NCBI GenBank assembly: GCA_023512135.1
Contig: JAIMAG010000023.1
Coordinates: 1 to 33,016, forward strand
Source: Terriglobia bacterium
GTDB taxonomy: Bacteria; Acidobacteriota; Terriglobia; Acidiferrales; UBA7541
Length of the DNA: 33,016 bases
Direction of reading: 5' to 3'
Made by a program: the position numbers and the translations under genes. Positions 1 through 9,300 of this stretch are shown here, in pieces. How positions within the stretch are numbered: position 1 is the first letter of the stretch; every line of letters begins with the position of its first letter. The notes beneath the pieces are model-generated. The model did no database searches and was not told the origin of the DNA. It saw nothing but the letters and a program-made list of their open reading frames with translations.

Positions 1-3000
1 CAATCCGGAGTTGGGGTTTAGCCAGAACACGCCGTTTTCGGTGCGGAACACGCCGATCTGCTTCTTGAACTCTTCCATCGTCATGTTCCGCAGCACCGCC
101 GGTTCACCGATGAAGGCACCGGTGGTGATGCGCCCGGAGAACACCGTGAAGGGCGCTCCGCTGCTCCACCGCGTGAAGCCGGTGACGATCCACCCGCCGA
201 TGAACTTGTCCACGATGGGATGCACGTTCGCACCGAGCCACTTGCCCCGGCCGAACGGCAGCGGATACAGGAAGTTCATCGAGAACGAGTGGCGCACATC
301 GAACGCGGCCCGGAAGCGGTCACGCGAACGATTCAGCAACGACCGATACGTCTGGAACTCCTGCTGGCTGGTCAGGAACGTGGTATCGGTCAGCACTTTG
401 CTGAAAGTGTAGTTTGCCTGGAAAGTTAAGCCGCCGGCGAAACGACGGCGCAACTCGAACTCGCCACCGTGGTAGATGGACCAGCTCGAGTTGTCCACCA
501 GAATCGCAGAGTTGGCAAAGGGGTTGGGCACGAAGAAGTTCAGCGGGAAGAACTGCTCGCGGTTCGCGCGATACGTGTTCGACCGCCGAATCGTGTCCAT
601 CATGGACCCGATTTGCCCTTCGCTCAGCAGGGTAATGAACGTGCTGTTGGTGAATCCGCTGGAGAGTGCGAGCCCTTGGAACAGAGCCTCGAAAATCGGC
701 AGCGGAACCTGACCCGGCAGGCCGCGGTTGTCAAACCGCAGGGCGCCGGTGGGGGAGCCGGTGCAGGCAGTCCGGTTGGCCGCACAGATGGTCAGGTTGT
801 TCTGCGCGTTGCGGAACTCTGTCAGCAGGTTCGCCACCTGATTCCCACCGAACGAAAACGGATTGTTCAGCAGGTTAATTTCGTTGTAATCCGTGGAACG
901 ATACATCGCCGAAGCGTGGTTGCCCACGTAGCGGGCTTCAAACGCCCACCGGTTCCACAGCTCCCGTCCGACCGAAAGCGACCACTCCACAACCACCGGC
1001 GTGCGCAGTTTGGGATCGAAGACCCAGAGGTTCGTCGCCGTGTTGTTGATGAAGTTCTGTCGCTGGGAGACCGGGAAGCTGGCCACCGGTGCCGGCGGCA
1101 GGGGAACCGAAGCGGGGTTGAAGACGCCCACCGGTGTTGTGTTGGCTACCACGCTGAACAGACCGGTGTTGCCCGTCCCGACCAGCTGGAACAGCGTGAA
1201 ACCATCCTGCGGATAGTGGATGCTGGCGCCGCCACGGATCGAGGTTTTGCCGTCCGCCCAGGGATCCCAGGCGAATCCCAAGTACGGCGCGAAGTTGTTG
1301 ATGTCGCGCGCGTAGACAGGCTTCCCGTTCCGTGCGCCAGCAAAGTCCAGCAGAACATCATTCATCACCGGTGTGGTCCGCGGGGTGAAAAGGTTGCCCA
1401 CTCCGGCAGGGCCCCACAGGCCACTGATGCCGTCCACGGGCAGCAGAACCAACCCGTTCCGCAGGTCGAACACGCCTTGGAATTCATACCGCACCCCCGC
1501 CGTCAGGGTGAAGTTGCGGAACATCTTCCACTGATCCTGGAAGTAGAACGCCAAGTTGTGCTGGATCGGGTCGATTTCGCGCGGCACGCCCGGCACAAAG
1601 CCCGACGTGGGCGAGGTGTGGTTGAATCCCTGCTGAATCTGGCTCAGTTGACCAACCAGGATGTTGTAGATGTTGCTGGCACGGGTAAGGTCTCCGGAGC
1701 TGATGCCGCCCGGGAAGTCCGAGGCCGTAATCCCGTTCGGGTTGGCTGAGTTCGTTCCGATGAAAACACGGGGAACGACAGTGTTAAAGAAGAACGAGTT
1801 CGCTACAACCTGCTTGTACTCGCCCCCAAACCGGATCCCGTGCGACCCACGGAACCAGGTGAAGTGATCCATCACCTGGCGCACCGGGGTGTTCCGGCCC
1901 TGGGGCAGGTTGCCCTGGGTCAGAGTCGGGTCGGTGACGAGCGGCAGGTCAAGCTGCACTCCGCCGGTTGCCTGATAGGTCTCAAACAGCGCAAATTCAA
2001 CCGGTGCCCGCTGGAAACCCACGCGGACCTCGTTCGTCTTCGTTGGGCCGAAGTTCGCCAGCCAGGCCCAGACGACTACCTGCCGGCGCGACACTTGGGC
2101 TCCTCCGGTGGATTTGGGGAACAGCGGTTCAATCCCGTTCAGCAGGTCCGGAGTGGAGTCGAAGTCAGCTTGGTTGTAGACGAATTCGATCGCATGGTTT
2201 TTGGTGAGCTGGTGGTCCACACGGATCGTGTAGCGCTCCTGCTTGCTCTTGCCCGGCAGGTTAAACGTGAAGCACCGCACGTTGACGCCGTCACCACCGC
2301 AGCCCAGGTCGCCGTTTGGTTCGGGAACCAGGCTGTTATAGAAGTCCATCACGGCGGCGTTCAGGTCTGCCGGGGTGCTGGGACGCGAACCTGTCGGGGT
2401 GTTGATCTGTCCCAAGGTGAGCAGGTTGATCGTTTGCGGAGAGCCACCCGGCGGCGTCCAGGTGAAGAGCCCCTGGCGCGCAGCAGGGCTCAACACGCTG
2501 CGGGTACGGCTGCGGGAAAGCGGTTCGCGGAACAATTCAATGTTCCCGAACACCCAGGTGCGCTCCCGGCCGTCGTAAAGCTTGGGAATAAACACAGGAC
2601 CGCCCGCATTGGCACCGATCCGGTTCTGCAACTGGAACGGTCGCGGAATGCCCTGTGCGTTGTTGAACCAGGTGTTGGCATTCAACGCGTTGGTGCGCTG
2701 GTACCAGAACAGCGAACCGTGAAATTCGTCCGAACCACGCTGCGTACGGATGGAAACCTGGGCTGCGCCGAAGCCACCATCCACGCCTACGCCCGCTGTG
2801 GACACGGCAAACTCACCCACCGCATCCACCGTCGGAGCGCTGATAGCAAAGAATGAGCTGGTCTTGACGAAATTGTCTGCCACGTTGATGCCGTCCTGCG
2901 TGATGTTCGTCGAATTGCCGCGCAGGCCGTGCACAAAGGAATCAGCGATACCCGAGCTGGTAGGGGTCACAATGCCCGGCAGCGTCCGCACCAGGTCCAG

Positions 3001-3480
3001 CGGATTTCGAGTCGGCAACGCCAGGTTCATGATTTGCTGCCGGTCTACGCTGGCCTTCACTTCCGCGGATTGGGTGTCTACCAGCGCCTGCTCGCCCGTG
3101 ACCACTACCTCCGTGCCCACCCGGGCGACTTCCATCTTGGCATCGACGCGGGAAGTTTGCCCCACGAAGACTTGCACCCGTTCCACAACGAACTTGGCAA
3201 ACCCCTCCGCCTCGATCGTTACCTGATAGAATCCCTGTGGTAAGTTCGAGATGAAGAAGTTGCCTGAACTGTCCGTTGTGGCCGTAAATGACCGACCTGT
3301 TGCCAAGTCAGTCGCGGTGACCTTGGCTTCGGGTATCACGGCATCGGTCTGGTCTTTTACAGTTCCGGTCAACACTCCGGTCAGTACCTGCGCCGCAATC
3401 GGAGTGACCGTCAACAGGGCAACCAGAACCATGCCGATGCACCAAAAGCCTCGGAACTGAATCCTAGGATTCAGGTGCAT
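1..3480 (-). CDS. Oar-like TonB-dependent receptor with N-terminal carboxypeptidase-regulatory-like domain (3' end cut by the window edge)
   Basis: The reading frame runs without a stop from the ATG at 3480 to the left edge: 1160 codons, with the C-terminus missing. The product starts with a signal peptide (residues 1-30, ending TPIAAQ). A carboxypeptidase-regulatory-like beta-sandwich follows (about 33-115, with VTATDLATGRS and GFYQVTIEAEGF). Next comes a TonB plug (about 120-230, with LPTRNPLDLVRTLPGI and HGLRGNSTNITQDGINV) and then a long beta-barrel rich in aromatic strands (TLTAGVRYEFQ, FEARYVGNHASAMYR, FQANYTFSKVLTDT). This order is typical of the large Oar family, abundant in Acidobacteriota and thought to import or bind large polymers at the outer membrane; the substrate cannot be read from sequence. 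A strong Shine-Dalgarno (GGAGGAGGGAG) lies 5 nt before the ATG. The exported TPR gene upstream on the same strand shares the regulatory-like domain type. Confidence 0.93.
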   Translation of the reverse strand, partial: MHLNPRIQFRGFWCIGMVLVALLTVTPIAAQVLTGVLTGTVKDQTDAVIPEAKVTATDLATGRSFTATTDSSGNFFISNLPQGFYQVTIEAEGFAKFVVERVQVFVGQTSRVDAKMEVARVGTEVVVTGEQALVDTQSAEVKASVDRQQIMNLALPTRNPLDLVRTLPGIVTPTSSGIADSFVHGLRGNSTNITQDGINVADNFVKTSSFFAISAPTVDAVGEFAVSTAGVGVDGGFGAAQVSIRTQRGSDEFHGSLFWYQRTNALNANTWFNNAQGIPRPFQLQNRIGANAGGPVFIPKLYDGRERTWVFGNIELFREPLSRSRTRSVLSPAARQGLFTWTPPGGSPQTINLLTLGQINTPTGSRPSTPADLNAAVMDFYNSLVPEPNGDLGCGGDGVNVRCFTFNLPGKSKQERYTIRVDHQLTKNHAIEFVYNQADFDSTPDLLNGIEPLFPKSTGGAQVSRRQVVVWAWLANFGPTKTNEVRVGFQRAPVEFALFETYQATGGVQLDLPLVTDPTLTQGNLPQGRNTPVRQVMDHFTWFRGSHGIRFGGEYKQVVANSFFFNTVVPRVFIGTNSANPNGITASDFPGGISSGDLTRASNIYNILVGQLSQIQQGFNHTSPTSGFVPGVPREIDPIQHNLAFYFQDQWKMFRNFTLTAGVRYEFQGVFDLRNGLVLLPVDGISGLWGPAGVGNLFTPRTTPVMNDVLLDFAGARNGKPVYARDINNFAPYLGFAWDPWADGKTSIRGGASIHYPQDGFTLFQLVGTGNTGLFSVVANTTPVGVFNPASVPLPPAPVASFPVSQRQNFINNTATNLWVFDPKLRTPVVVEWSLSVGRELWNRWAFEARYVGNHASAMYRSTDYNEINLLNNPFSFGGNQVANLLTEFRNAQNNLTICAANRTACTGSPTGALRFDNRGLPGQVPLPIFEALFQGLALSSGFTNSTFITLLSEGQIGSMMDTIRRSNTYRANREQFFPLNFFVPNPFANSAILVDNSSWSIYHGGEFELRRRFAGGLTFQANYTFSKVLTDTTFLTSQQEFQTYRSLLNRSRDRFRAAFDVRHSFSMNFLYPLPFGRGKWLGANVHPIVDKFIGGWIVTGFTRWSSGAPFTVFSGRITTGAFIGEPAVLRNMTMEEFKKQIGVFRTENGVFWLNPNSGL

Positions 3481-3845
3481 GCAGCTCCCTCCTCCAAATG
3501 TGAATTTGCTCCCTACCCGAATGGGAGAAGGAAGATAGAGAATTTCCTTTTTCTTTTAGAACTCCCACCACGGGTCTACCCGCCGCACAGCAATTTTTTT
3601 GCCAAGACTTTCATATTCGAACTTCTTTCTTTTCATTGAGTTGTGAATGAAAAAAAATATCGCCTTCGTTAAAAATACGAAATTTTGTAGATTCATATAA
3701 ATAAAAATAGGTAGTTTCAGGAATTGCTTAAAGCACTCACCAACCTGGAAAATGCAGTTCCAGGGAAAACATAGTCCCTAAATGCCTATCGGAATTCTTT
3801 TGAGCTTGGGGGGAATAGCTTGCCGAATCGAGTTCGCCTCGAGGC
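3481..3845. other. AT-rich intergenic region, likely promoter region of the TonB receptor
   Basis: This 365-nt gap between the TPR gene and the receptor is strikingly AT-rich (about 3541-3720) against GC-rich surroundings. It contains A and T runs but no convincing ORF. It must hold the receptor promoter on the minus strand and about 60 nt of leader ending in the Shine-Dalgarno. I could not pick one -35/-10 pair with confidence because too many AT-rich hexamers compete. Confidence 0.6.
3744..3764. repeat. Inverted repeat, 7-bp arms, between the TPR gene and the TonB receptor
   Basis: CCTGGAA at 3744-3750 and TTCCAGG at 3758-3764 are perfect inverted arms around a 7-nt loop. The element lies about 80 nt past the TPR gene stop and 264 nt before the receptor start. 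No U-run follows on the minus strand, so a classic intrinsic terminator is unlikely. An operator or an RNA hairpin in the TPR transcript are alternatives. Confidence 0.35.
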
Positions 3846-4835
3846 TTAGCGGGGTAGATTGGCTTCAATTTGCTCCAAAGTTTTTCTAGCCAAACTTGCT
3901 AAGTTATGGTTCGGGTGGCTGAGCAGAAATTTTTGCAGCTCGGCCTTTGCCTCCAGTACACGTTCTGTTTTCAAGTATATGCCGGCGCGTAACAACTGGG
4001 CTTCTGGGGTATCAGGACTGGCCCCCCGTTCGATCTGTTCCAGCGCAGCCGTGGCCATGGCCAGATTGCCCAGTGCGAGAGCGGCAATGCCTCGTTCAAA
4101 TTGAGCCTGCCAGGCATTGGGTAGCAACGCGTTGGTTTTTTCAGCGGCTTCGATGGCCTCGGAATAGCGGCCTAGATGATTCAGCACCCGGCTGAGCAGC
4201 AGATAACCGTCCCCGTAGTTGTTATCAATCCGTACAGCCTGTTGTAGATGTTCCAGAGCCAGGTTCGGTTTTTCTTCCTGCAGCTCCAACGTGGCCAGCG
4301 CCAGCAATGCCTGAGGAAACTGGGGATAGATTTTTAGAGCATTTTCCAGATGTTTGCGGGCGAGTGTTCGATCGCCGGCTCGGAGTTGCTGGACACCTTT
4401 GCGAAATTCATCCCGTGCCTTGGGCGGGATGCGGAGCGCAGCCACCGAGACGCTGGGGTCGGTGGAAACATTGCGTTCCCCTGCCAGGGGACGCAGCAGA
4501 TACTGCACCGCCAGTGCACCGGTGCCGGGCGGCACATCCAGCAGCTCCCGCACCGGCATGTATCCATGGGCTTCGATGGAGATGTAATGCTGACCCACGG
4601 GCACGCCGGTGAAGACGAAGTTGCCGCCGGCGTCCGTCATCACCACGCGATGAAACGAACGGTTGGTTGATTCCAGGGTTACGACGACGTTCGTGGCGGC
4701 TCCGCCTGTGAGAACGACTTGTCCGCTGACCGTGCGGGTGGCCCCACCCCCGCCGAAGACCTGGGCTGAAGTCGTAACTGCTAGGCACAGCGAAAAACTG
4801 CCCAAAAAGGCAACCTTGCACAGCGGAGACAACAT
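3846..4835 (-). CDS. Exported TPR protein with carboxypeptidase-regulatory-like domain
   Basis: The 329-residue product starts with a clear signal peptide (MLSPLCKVAFLGSFSLCLAV, ending TTSAQ). A carboxypeptidase-regulatory-like domain follows (about 30-115; VSGQVVLTGGAATNVVVTL, FTGVPVGQHYISIEAHGY), then a helical part with at least four TPR-like units (about 135-325; ARKHLENALKIYPQFPQALL, ALEHLQQAVRIDNNYGDGYL). TPRs bind proteins, so I infer a periplasmic scaffold. The frame opens further upstream at 4883, but 4835 is preferred: it has GAAGGA about 9 nt upstream, it creates the signal peptide, and a good extended -10 (4874-4882) lies downstream of the longer start. The regulatory-like domain is shared with the receptor gene that follows on the same strand, so a functional pairing is plausible but unproven. 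Confidence 0.85.
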   Translation of the reverse strand: MLSPLCKVAFLGSFSLCLAVTTSAQVFGGGGATRTVSGQVVLTGGAATNVVVTLESTNRSFHRVVMTDAGGNFVFTGVPVGQHYISIEAHGYMPVRELLDVPPGTGALAVQYLLRPLAGERNVSTDPSVSVAALRIPPKARDEFRKGVQQLRAGDRTLARKHLENALKIYPQFPQALLALATLELQEEKPNLALEHLQQAVRIDNNYGDGYLLLSRVLNHLGRYSEAIEAAEKTNALLPNAWQAQFERGIAALALGNLAMATAALEQIERGASPDTPEAQLLRAGIYLKTERVLEAKAELQKFLLSHPNHNLASLARKTLEQIEANLPR

Positions 4836-4873
4836 GATTGGCAATCCTTCAGTCTGTGACGAAATCTGTGCGC

Positions 4874-4882
4874 ATGGTAACA
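4874..4882 (-). promoter_or_regulatory. Extended -10 promoter element of the TPR gene
   Basis: On the minus strand this reads TGTTACCAT: an extended -10 (TGn) followed by TACCAT. Transcription would start near 4867 and give a leader of about 31 nt containing the GAAGGA ribosome site. No good -35 is seen, as is usual for extended -10 promoters. Confidence 0.5.
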
Positions 4883-4989
4883 CAAACCGGAAAAGGTATC
4901 TAGCCCGGGCCGGACTTTTGCTGGGTTGTGTGCTCCACGCACGCGGCTGGGGGCGAGCTGCGGACTAACGCTTACGGCACAGAGTTCTA

Positions 4990-5019
4990 TTGACGGCATC
5001 CGGTGTCGCTGCCTACCAT
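4990..5019 (+). promoter_or_regulatory. Candidate sigma70-type promoter of the PilZ-like gene
   Basis: TTGACG (4990-4995) and TACCAT (5014-5019) are separated by 18 nt, about 80 nt before the PilZ-like start codon. The rest of the divergent gap 4836-5102 shows no gene. Confidence 0.35.
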
Positions 5020-5102
5020 GGGCTTTGCCGTTGCCAGCTTGCCAACGCCCTCCTGTATGTCCCTCTTGGGCTGCCGGATCGGATTCTTTCTGGGGGAAGG
5101 GA

Positions 5103-5444
5103 ATGCCGCAGCAGACTACGGAGATTCAGAATGGCAAGTATCGTCAACGGCGCCGCGGCGTGCGCGTGAATTCGCGCGTGCCGGTGGCTATCGAGTGGAC
5201 ACTGCCAGACAGCACCACGCAACGCCAGGAAGCGCACACACGCGTCGTCGGTCCATATGGTTGCCTCGTCGTGCTTCCGCAGGACCTCGCCCTGGAGCAG
5301 CGGATCCAGATCACCAATCTGGTCAATCAAAACAAAGTTGCCGCGGTCGTTGTCTGGAAAGGGAATCGTCGCCCGGAAGGCTGGGAGCTCGGCATCGAGT
5401 TGCAGAATCCGCGGATGGATTTCTGGGGTCTGGAACTGATGTAA
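5103..5444 (+). CDS. PilZ-like domain protein with degenerate c-di-GMP motif
   Basis: The product is a 113-residue single-domain protein. The start at 5103 is chosen over the longer frame because GGGGGAAGGGA directly precedes it and homology-like sequence begins there. The N-terminus has an arginine-rich PilZ-like segment (RQRRRGVRVNSRVPVAIEW, about residues 14-32) followed by a beta-barrel pattern ending in GWELGIELQNP and DFWGLEL. In canonical PilZ domains RxxxR is followed by (D/N)xSxxG. Here the second motif reads VVGPYG, so the Asp/Asn and Ser are absent. It may therefore bind c-di-GMP weakly or not at all and act through protein contacts. It is cytoplasmic, with no signal peptide. It lies upstream of a methyltransferase on the same strand; co-transcription is possible. 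An intact PilZ gene is present at 11536-11865. Confidence 0.75.
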   Translation: MPQQTTEIQNGKYRQRRRGVRVNSRVPVAIEWTLPDSTTQRQEAHTRVVGPYGCLVVLPQDLALEQRIQITNLVNQNKVAAVVVWKGNRRPEGWELGIELQNPRMDFWGLELM

Positions 5445-5539
5445 CGAATCGGCTGGCTGCCGGTTGGAATTTCGCAAAACCCCTCTCGGATTCCGCACGT
5501 CAAATTATCGGGAGTTGGCCTCTAGCAGAGCGAACGGTT

Positions 5540-6298
5540 TTGCACGGATCTCGTCCATTTCAAGGGCTGCGTCGGGCTGTACCGGTTGCCCTTCTGCTTT
5601 GTGCGCTGGCGGTTTTTCCGGCGCGGGTCGCGCGCTCACAACAGGATCGCGACCGCTGGCAGCGGCCGGCCGAAGTCATCGATGCGCTGGGCATCACGGC
5701 CGGCAGCCGCGTGGCCGATGTCGGTTGTGGCGAAGGCTATTTCGTATTGCATCTGGCGCAACGGGTGGGGACTTCCGGTGCCGTCTATGCCGTGGATATC
5801 GACCCGAAGGCGCTGGCGATTGCGCGCCGCAAGGTGGAACGCGCCGGCTTCTCGCAGGTGCGCCTGATCCTGGGCCGCGAAGACGATCCGCGGCTGCCCG
5901 AAGGCGAATTGGATGCAGTGCTGATCGTGAATGCCTATCACGAAATGCGCAAACACGATGCCATGCTGCAGGGCGTGTTCCGCTCCCTGAAGCCCGGTGG
6001 TCGGCTGGCGATCATTGACGGTGCCGGCGAGGAGCATCAAGATCGCAGCGCGCTGATGCGCCGCCACCGCATCTCGCGCAAACTGGTTCGCGAAGATGCG
6101 GAACGCAACGGCTTTCGCTTTCGCGAGGAACGACCGGGTTTTGACCGGCCCGGCCGCAACGCGCGCCATTTCTTCTTCCTGATTTTTGAAAAACCGGCAG
6201 AAGCTGTACGAAAGCGCGTCCGACCAGCAGAACGCAGAGTTTCTTCGTTGACATCCACTGTGAACGAGCTTACTTTCAACAAAATCGTTATGATGTAA
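5540..6298 (+). CDS. Class I SAM-dependent methyltransferase with signal-peptide-like N-terminus
   Basis: A Rossmann-type methyltransferase core is clear: motif I VADVGCGEGYFVLHLAQ, motif II AVDIDPKALAIARRK, an acidic-loop region DAVLIVNAYHEM and post-motif LKPGGRLAIID. The substrate is unknown; the family includes UbiE-, ArsM- and protein-type enzymes. No ATG or GTG lies before motif I in this frame. The best available start is TTG at 5540, giving about 252 residues, but it has no strong ribosome site, so the start is uncertain. From this start, residues about 14-35 read like a Sec signal peptide (VPVALLLCALAVFPARVARS), which is odd for an enzyme that needs cytosolic SAM. The promoter of the next gene seems to lie inside the 3' end of this one. 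Confidence 0.75.
   Translation: MHGSRPFQGLRRAVPVALLLCALAVFPARVARSQQDRDRWQRPAEVIDALGITAGSRVADVGCGEGYFVLHLAQRVGTSGAVYAVDIDPKALAIARRKVERAGFSQVRLILGREDDPRLPEGELDAVLIVNAYHEMRKHDAMLQGVFRSLKPGGRLAIIDGAGEEHQDRSALMRRHRISRKLVREDAERNGFRFREERPGFDRPGRNARHFFFLIFEKPAEAVRKRVRPAERRVSSLTSTVNELTFNKIVMM
6248..6276 (+). promoter_or_regulatory. sigma70-type promoter of the 1339-aa surface protein
   Basis: A perfect TTGACA (6248-6253) is followed after exactly 17 nt by TACTTT (6271-6276). It lies inside the last codons of the methyltransferase and would start transcription near 6283, giving a leader of about 37 nt that ends in GAGGTGGGGG. Confidence 0.5.
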
Positions 6299-6319
6299 CA
6301 TCAGTGAAAGAGGTGGGGG

Positions 6320-9300
6320 ATGGGCAGATTCCGCTCGGGCTGGTTCCGGCACGTGACGGCGAGCAGGCGAATTGCCTCAGCGCGGCTATGGCCCGCGGCT
6401 GGCCTGCTCGTCGCGTTGCTGTGGGCTGCCGCACCGGCTCTGTTGCAGGAACTGTCCACACAGATTGAATCTTCGAGCAAACCTGTTGCCGGACAGATTG
6501 AACCGGATAATCCCACTGCGCGCGCGGAATGGTTCTATCGCCAGCGCGCCTTCCCCCTGAAGGAAATTCCTCCCGGAGTGCGGCTGCGTGCTTTTGAACA
6601 GTACCGCGAAGTTCTTCAACGTGGCCCCGGGTATCTCTTTTCGGCTGCGCGCTCCGCAGCCCTTGCTCGCGAGTCCTTCGCCACCGCTGTGCCCGGCCTC
6701 TGGGTTCCCATCGGCCCGCAGCCGAGTTCGAGTGGTGATTTTCCTCCGTTCACTTCGGGACGCATCGGCGGCCTCGCGGTGGACCCGCGGGACCAGAACG
6801 TGATTTATGTCGGCGGGGCGCAGGGCGGCGTGTGGAAATCCACCGACGGCGGACAGACCTGGACTGCCTTGACCGATGATCAGCCTTCCCTGGCCATCGG
6901 CTCGATTGCGCTGGCACCTTCCAATCCCGACATCATCTACGTCGGCACGGGCGAGCAGACCTTTTCAGTCAGCAGCTACTACGGTGCGGGCATTCTGAAG
7001 TCCACCGACGCCGGCGCAACCTGGCAGCATCTGCCCGGGCCGTTTGTTGGCCCGTTCACTTCAGGACGTCTGGGCGGTGGTGCCTTTATCGGTTCGCTCG
7101 CCGTGGATCCCACTAACCCTGACATCGTCCTTGCCGGTGTGTTCCAGCCCGGTTCGAGCGCCAATTCCGGCATCCTGCGGTCCACCGATGGCGGGGTGAC
7201 CTGGTCGGTGCGGCTGTCGGGCGCACCGGGCACGGAAGTGGTTTTCGCGACACCGGACGGACAGCTTGCCTTTGCCGCCCTGGGTTCACCGAACGGCAGC
7301 TCATCCAACGGGGTCTACCGTTCGACCGACGGTGGCGTCAGTTGGACCCGAATCAGCGTGACCGGATTCCCGACGACCAATGTCGGCCGCATTGAAATTG
7401 CCGTCGCGCGCAGCAACCCCGACATCCTCTATGCGGGAATTCAGGATTCCAGCAGCTCGAATTTTGGCGCGCTGCTGGGCTTTTTCAAGACCACGAACGC
7501 GCGCAACCCGGACCCGGCCGGAGTCACCTGGACACGGCTCACCACCACGCCAGACTACTGCCGACCGCAGTGCTGGTACGACCATGTCGTGCGGGTACAT
7601 CCTTCCAATCCGAACATCGTCTTTGCCGGTGGCGCGGCGCAGTTCGATTCCCGTGGTCGGCCCACCTTCCCGGTGCGAACGCTGGACGGCGGCAACACCT
7701 GGGAAGGAGTGGGACGCAGCGGGTCCAGCGGGCCATTCATCCACGTGGATACGCACGCGATCGAGTTCGCCAATCCTCCTACGAAGCTGTATGTGGGCAA
7801 CGATGGCGGGGTCTGGAGCACCACGAACATAGAGTCGCCGGTAAGTAGCCTCATCTGGACGAACTTGAACGGGCAAGCAGGCAACCCGGCCAACAGCCTG
7901 GGCCTGGTACAGTTCTATCCGGGCGGCTCCATCCATCCCTCGACGCCGGACATTGCTTTCGGAGGTTCGCAGGACAACAGCACGCAACGGTACACGGGCG
8001 GCGCAGTTTGGGACATCGTCACCTGCGGCGATGGTGCCTGGACAGCATTTGACCCTCAGGTGCCCAGTACCGTGTACACCAACTGCCAGCGGATCGATGT
8101 GCGCCGTTCTTTCCGCAACGGCCTGGACGGCACGTTCGCTTCTGCCGAGGACGGCATCAACCTCGGCGATCGCGTGGCGTTTATCCCGCCGTTCATTCAC
8201 GACCCGAGGATTTCTGGCCGACTCTATTTCGGCACCTTCCGCGTGTGGCGCAGCGACAGCCACGGGGACGGCTGGCAGGCTATCTCCCCGGACCTGACCG
8301 GCGGCAATGGCACGATTTCCACGATTGCCGTGGCCGCTCCGGACAGCAGCGTCATTCTGACCGGCAGCAGTACCGGGCTAATTTTCCGCTCCGCGGACGG
8401 GGGAGCGACATGGACAAACTGCACCACGGCAGACCTTCCGCCGCGGTTCGTCACCCAGGTGGCGGCTCATCCGTTGGACCCGAGCATCCTCTTCGCCACC
8501 TACTCCGGTTTTTCCGGTTTTGTGGACAACCGGGGCCACGTCTTCCGCGCCATCGGCTGCGGCACGGTCTGGACGGACATTAGCGGCAATTTGCCGAATA
8601 TCCCTGTCAATGACATCGTGATCGATACCGACGCCGACCCGACCGGCAATACCCTCTACATCGCGACCGACCTGGGCGTTCTGGGCACGACCAACGGCGG
8701 CATCACCTGGGCGCCGCTGGCACCCGGGTTGCCCAACGTGGCCGTTCTGGCCCTGAAACTGCATCGCAATTCGCGCATCCTGCGCGCGTGGACGCATGGG
8801 CGCAGTGCCTGGGATTTGAAGCTCGACAATTTCACCCCGTCGTTCAACATCCACACGCTCGATCCAGCCACGGCCAACGCTGGCTCTGGGCCGCTGACCC
8901 TGCGCGTGCGCGGCCACGGCTTTGCTGCTGATGCGCGCGTCGTCTTCGACGGTACCGAGCTGCCACCGCCGACCCCGGCAACCAGCAATGAACTGGAAAC
9001 CAGCATCCCCTCGAGCCTGCTCAGCACCGCGCGGGCAGCTTCCGTCACCGTGCGCCAGAACGGCGGCAGTGCGGTCTCCAATGCCTTGACCTTCACCGTG
9101 CTGACCAGCAGCTCGCCGGCCATCAGCTCGATTTCTCCGATCACGGCGCCGCTGAACGGTCCGGCGTTTACACTGACCGTAAACGGCTCGAATTTCACGA
9201 CCAGCTCGGTGGTGCGCTGGAACGGGCAGAACCGCCCGACCACCTTCGTCAGCACAAGCCAGTTGACCGCTCAGATTCCCTCTAGCGACCTGACCGTTGC

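Noticed and set aside
469-1749. 426-codon open frame on the plus strand
   Set aside because: It is antisense to the TonB receptor, has low-complexity Arg/Gln/Val-rich composition, and shows no domain. It is a shadow of the receptor reading frame.
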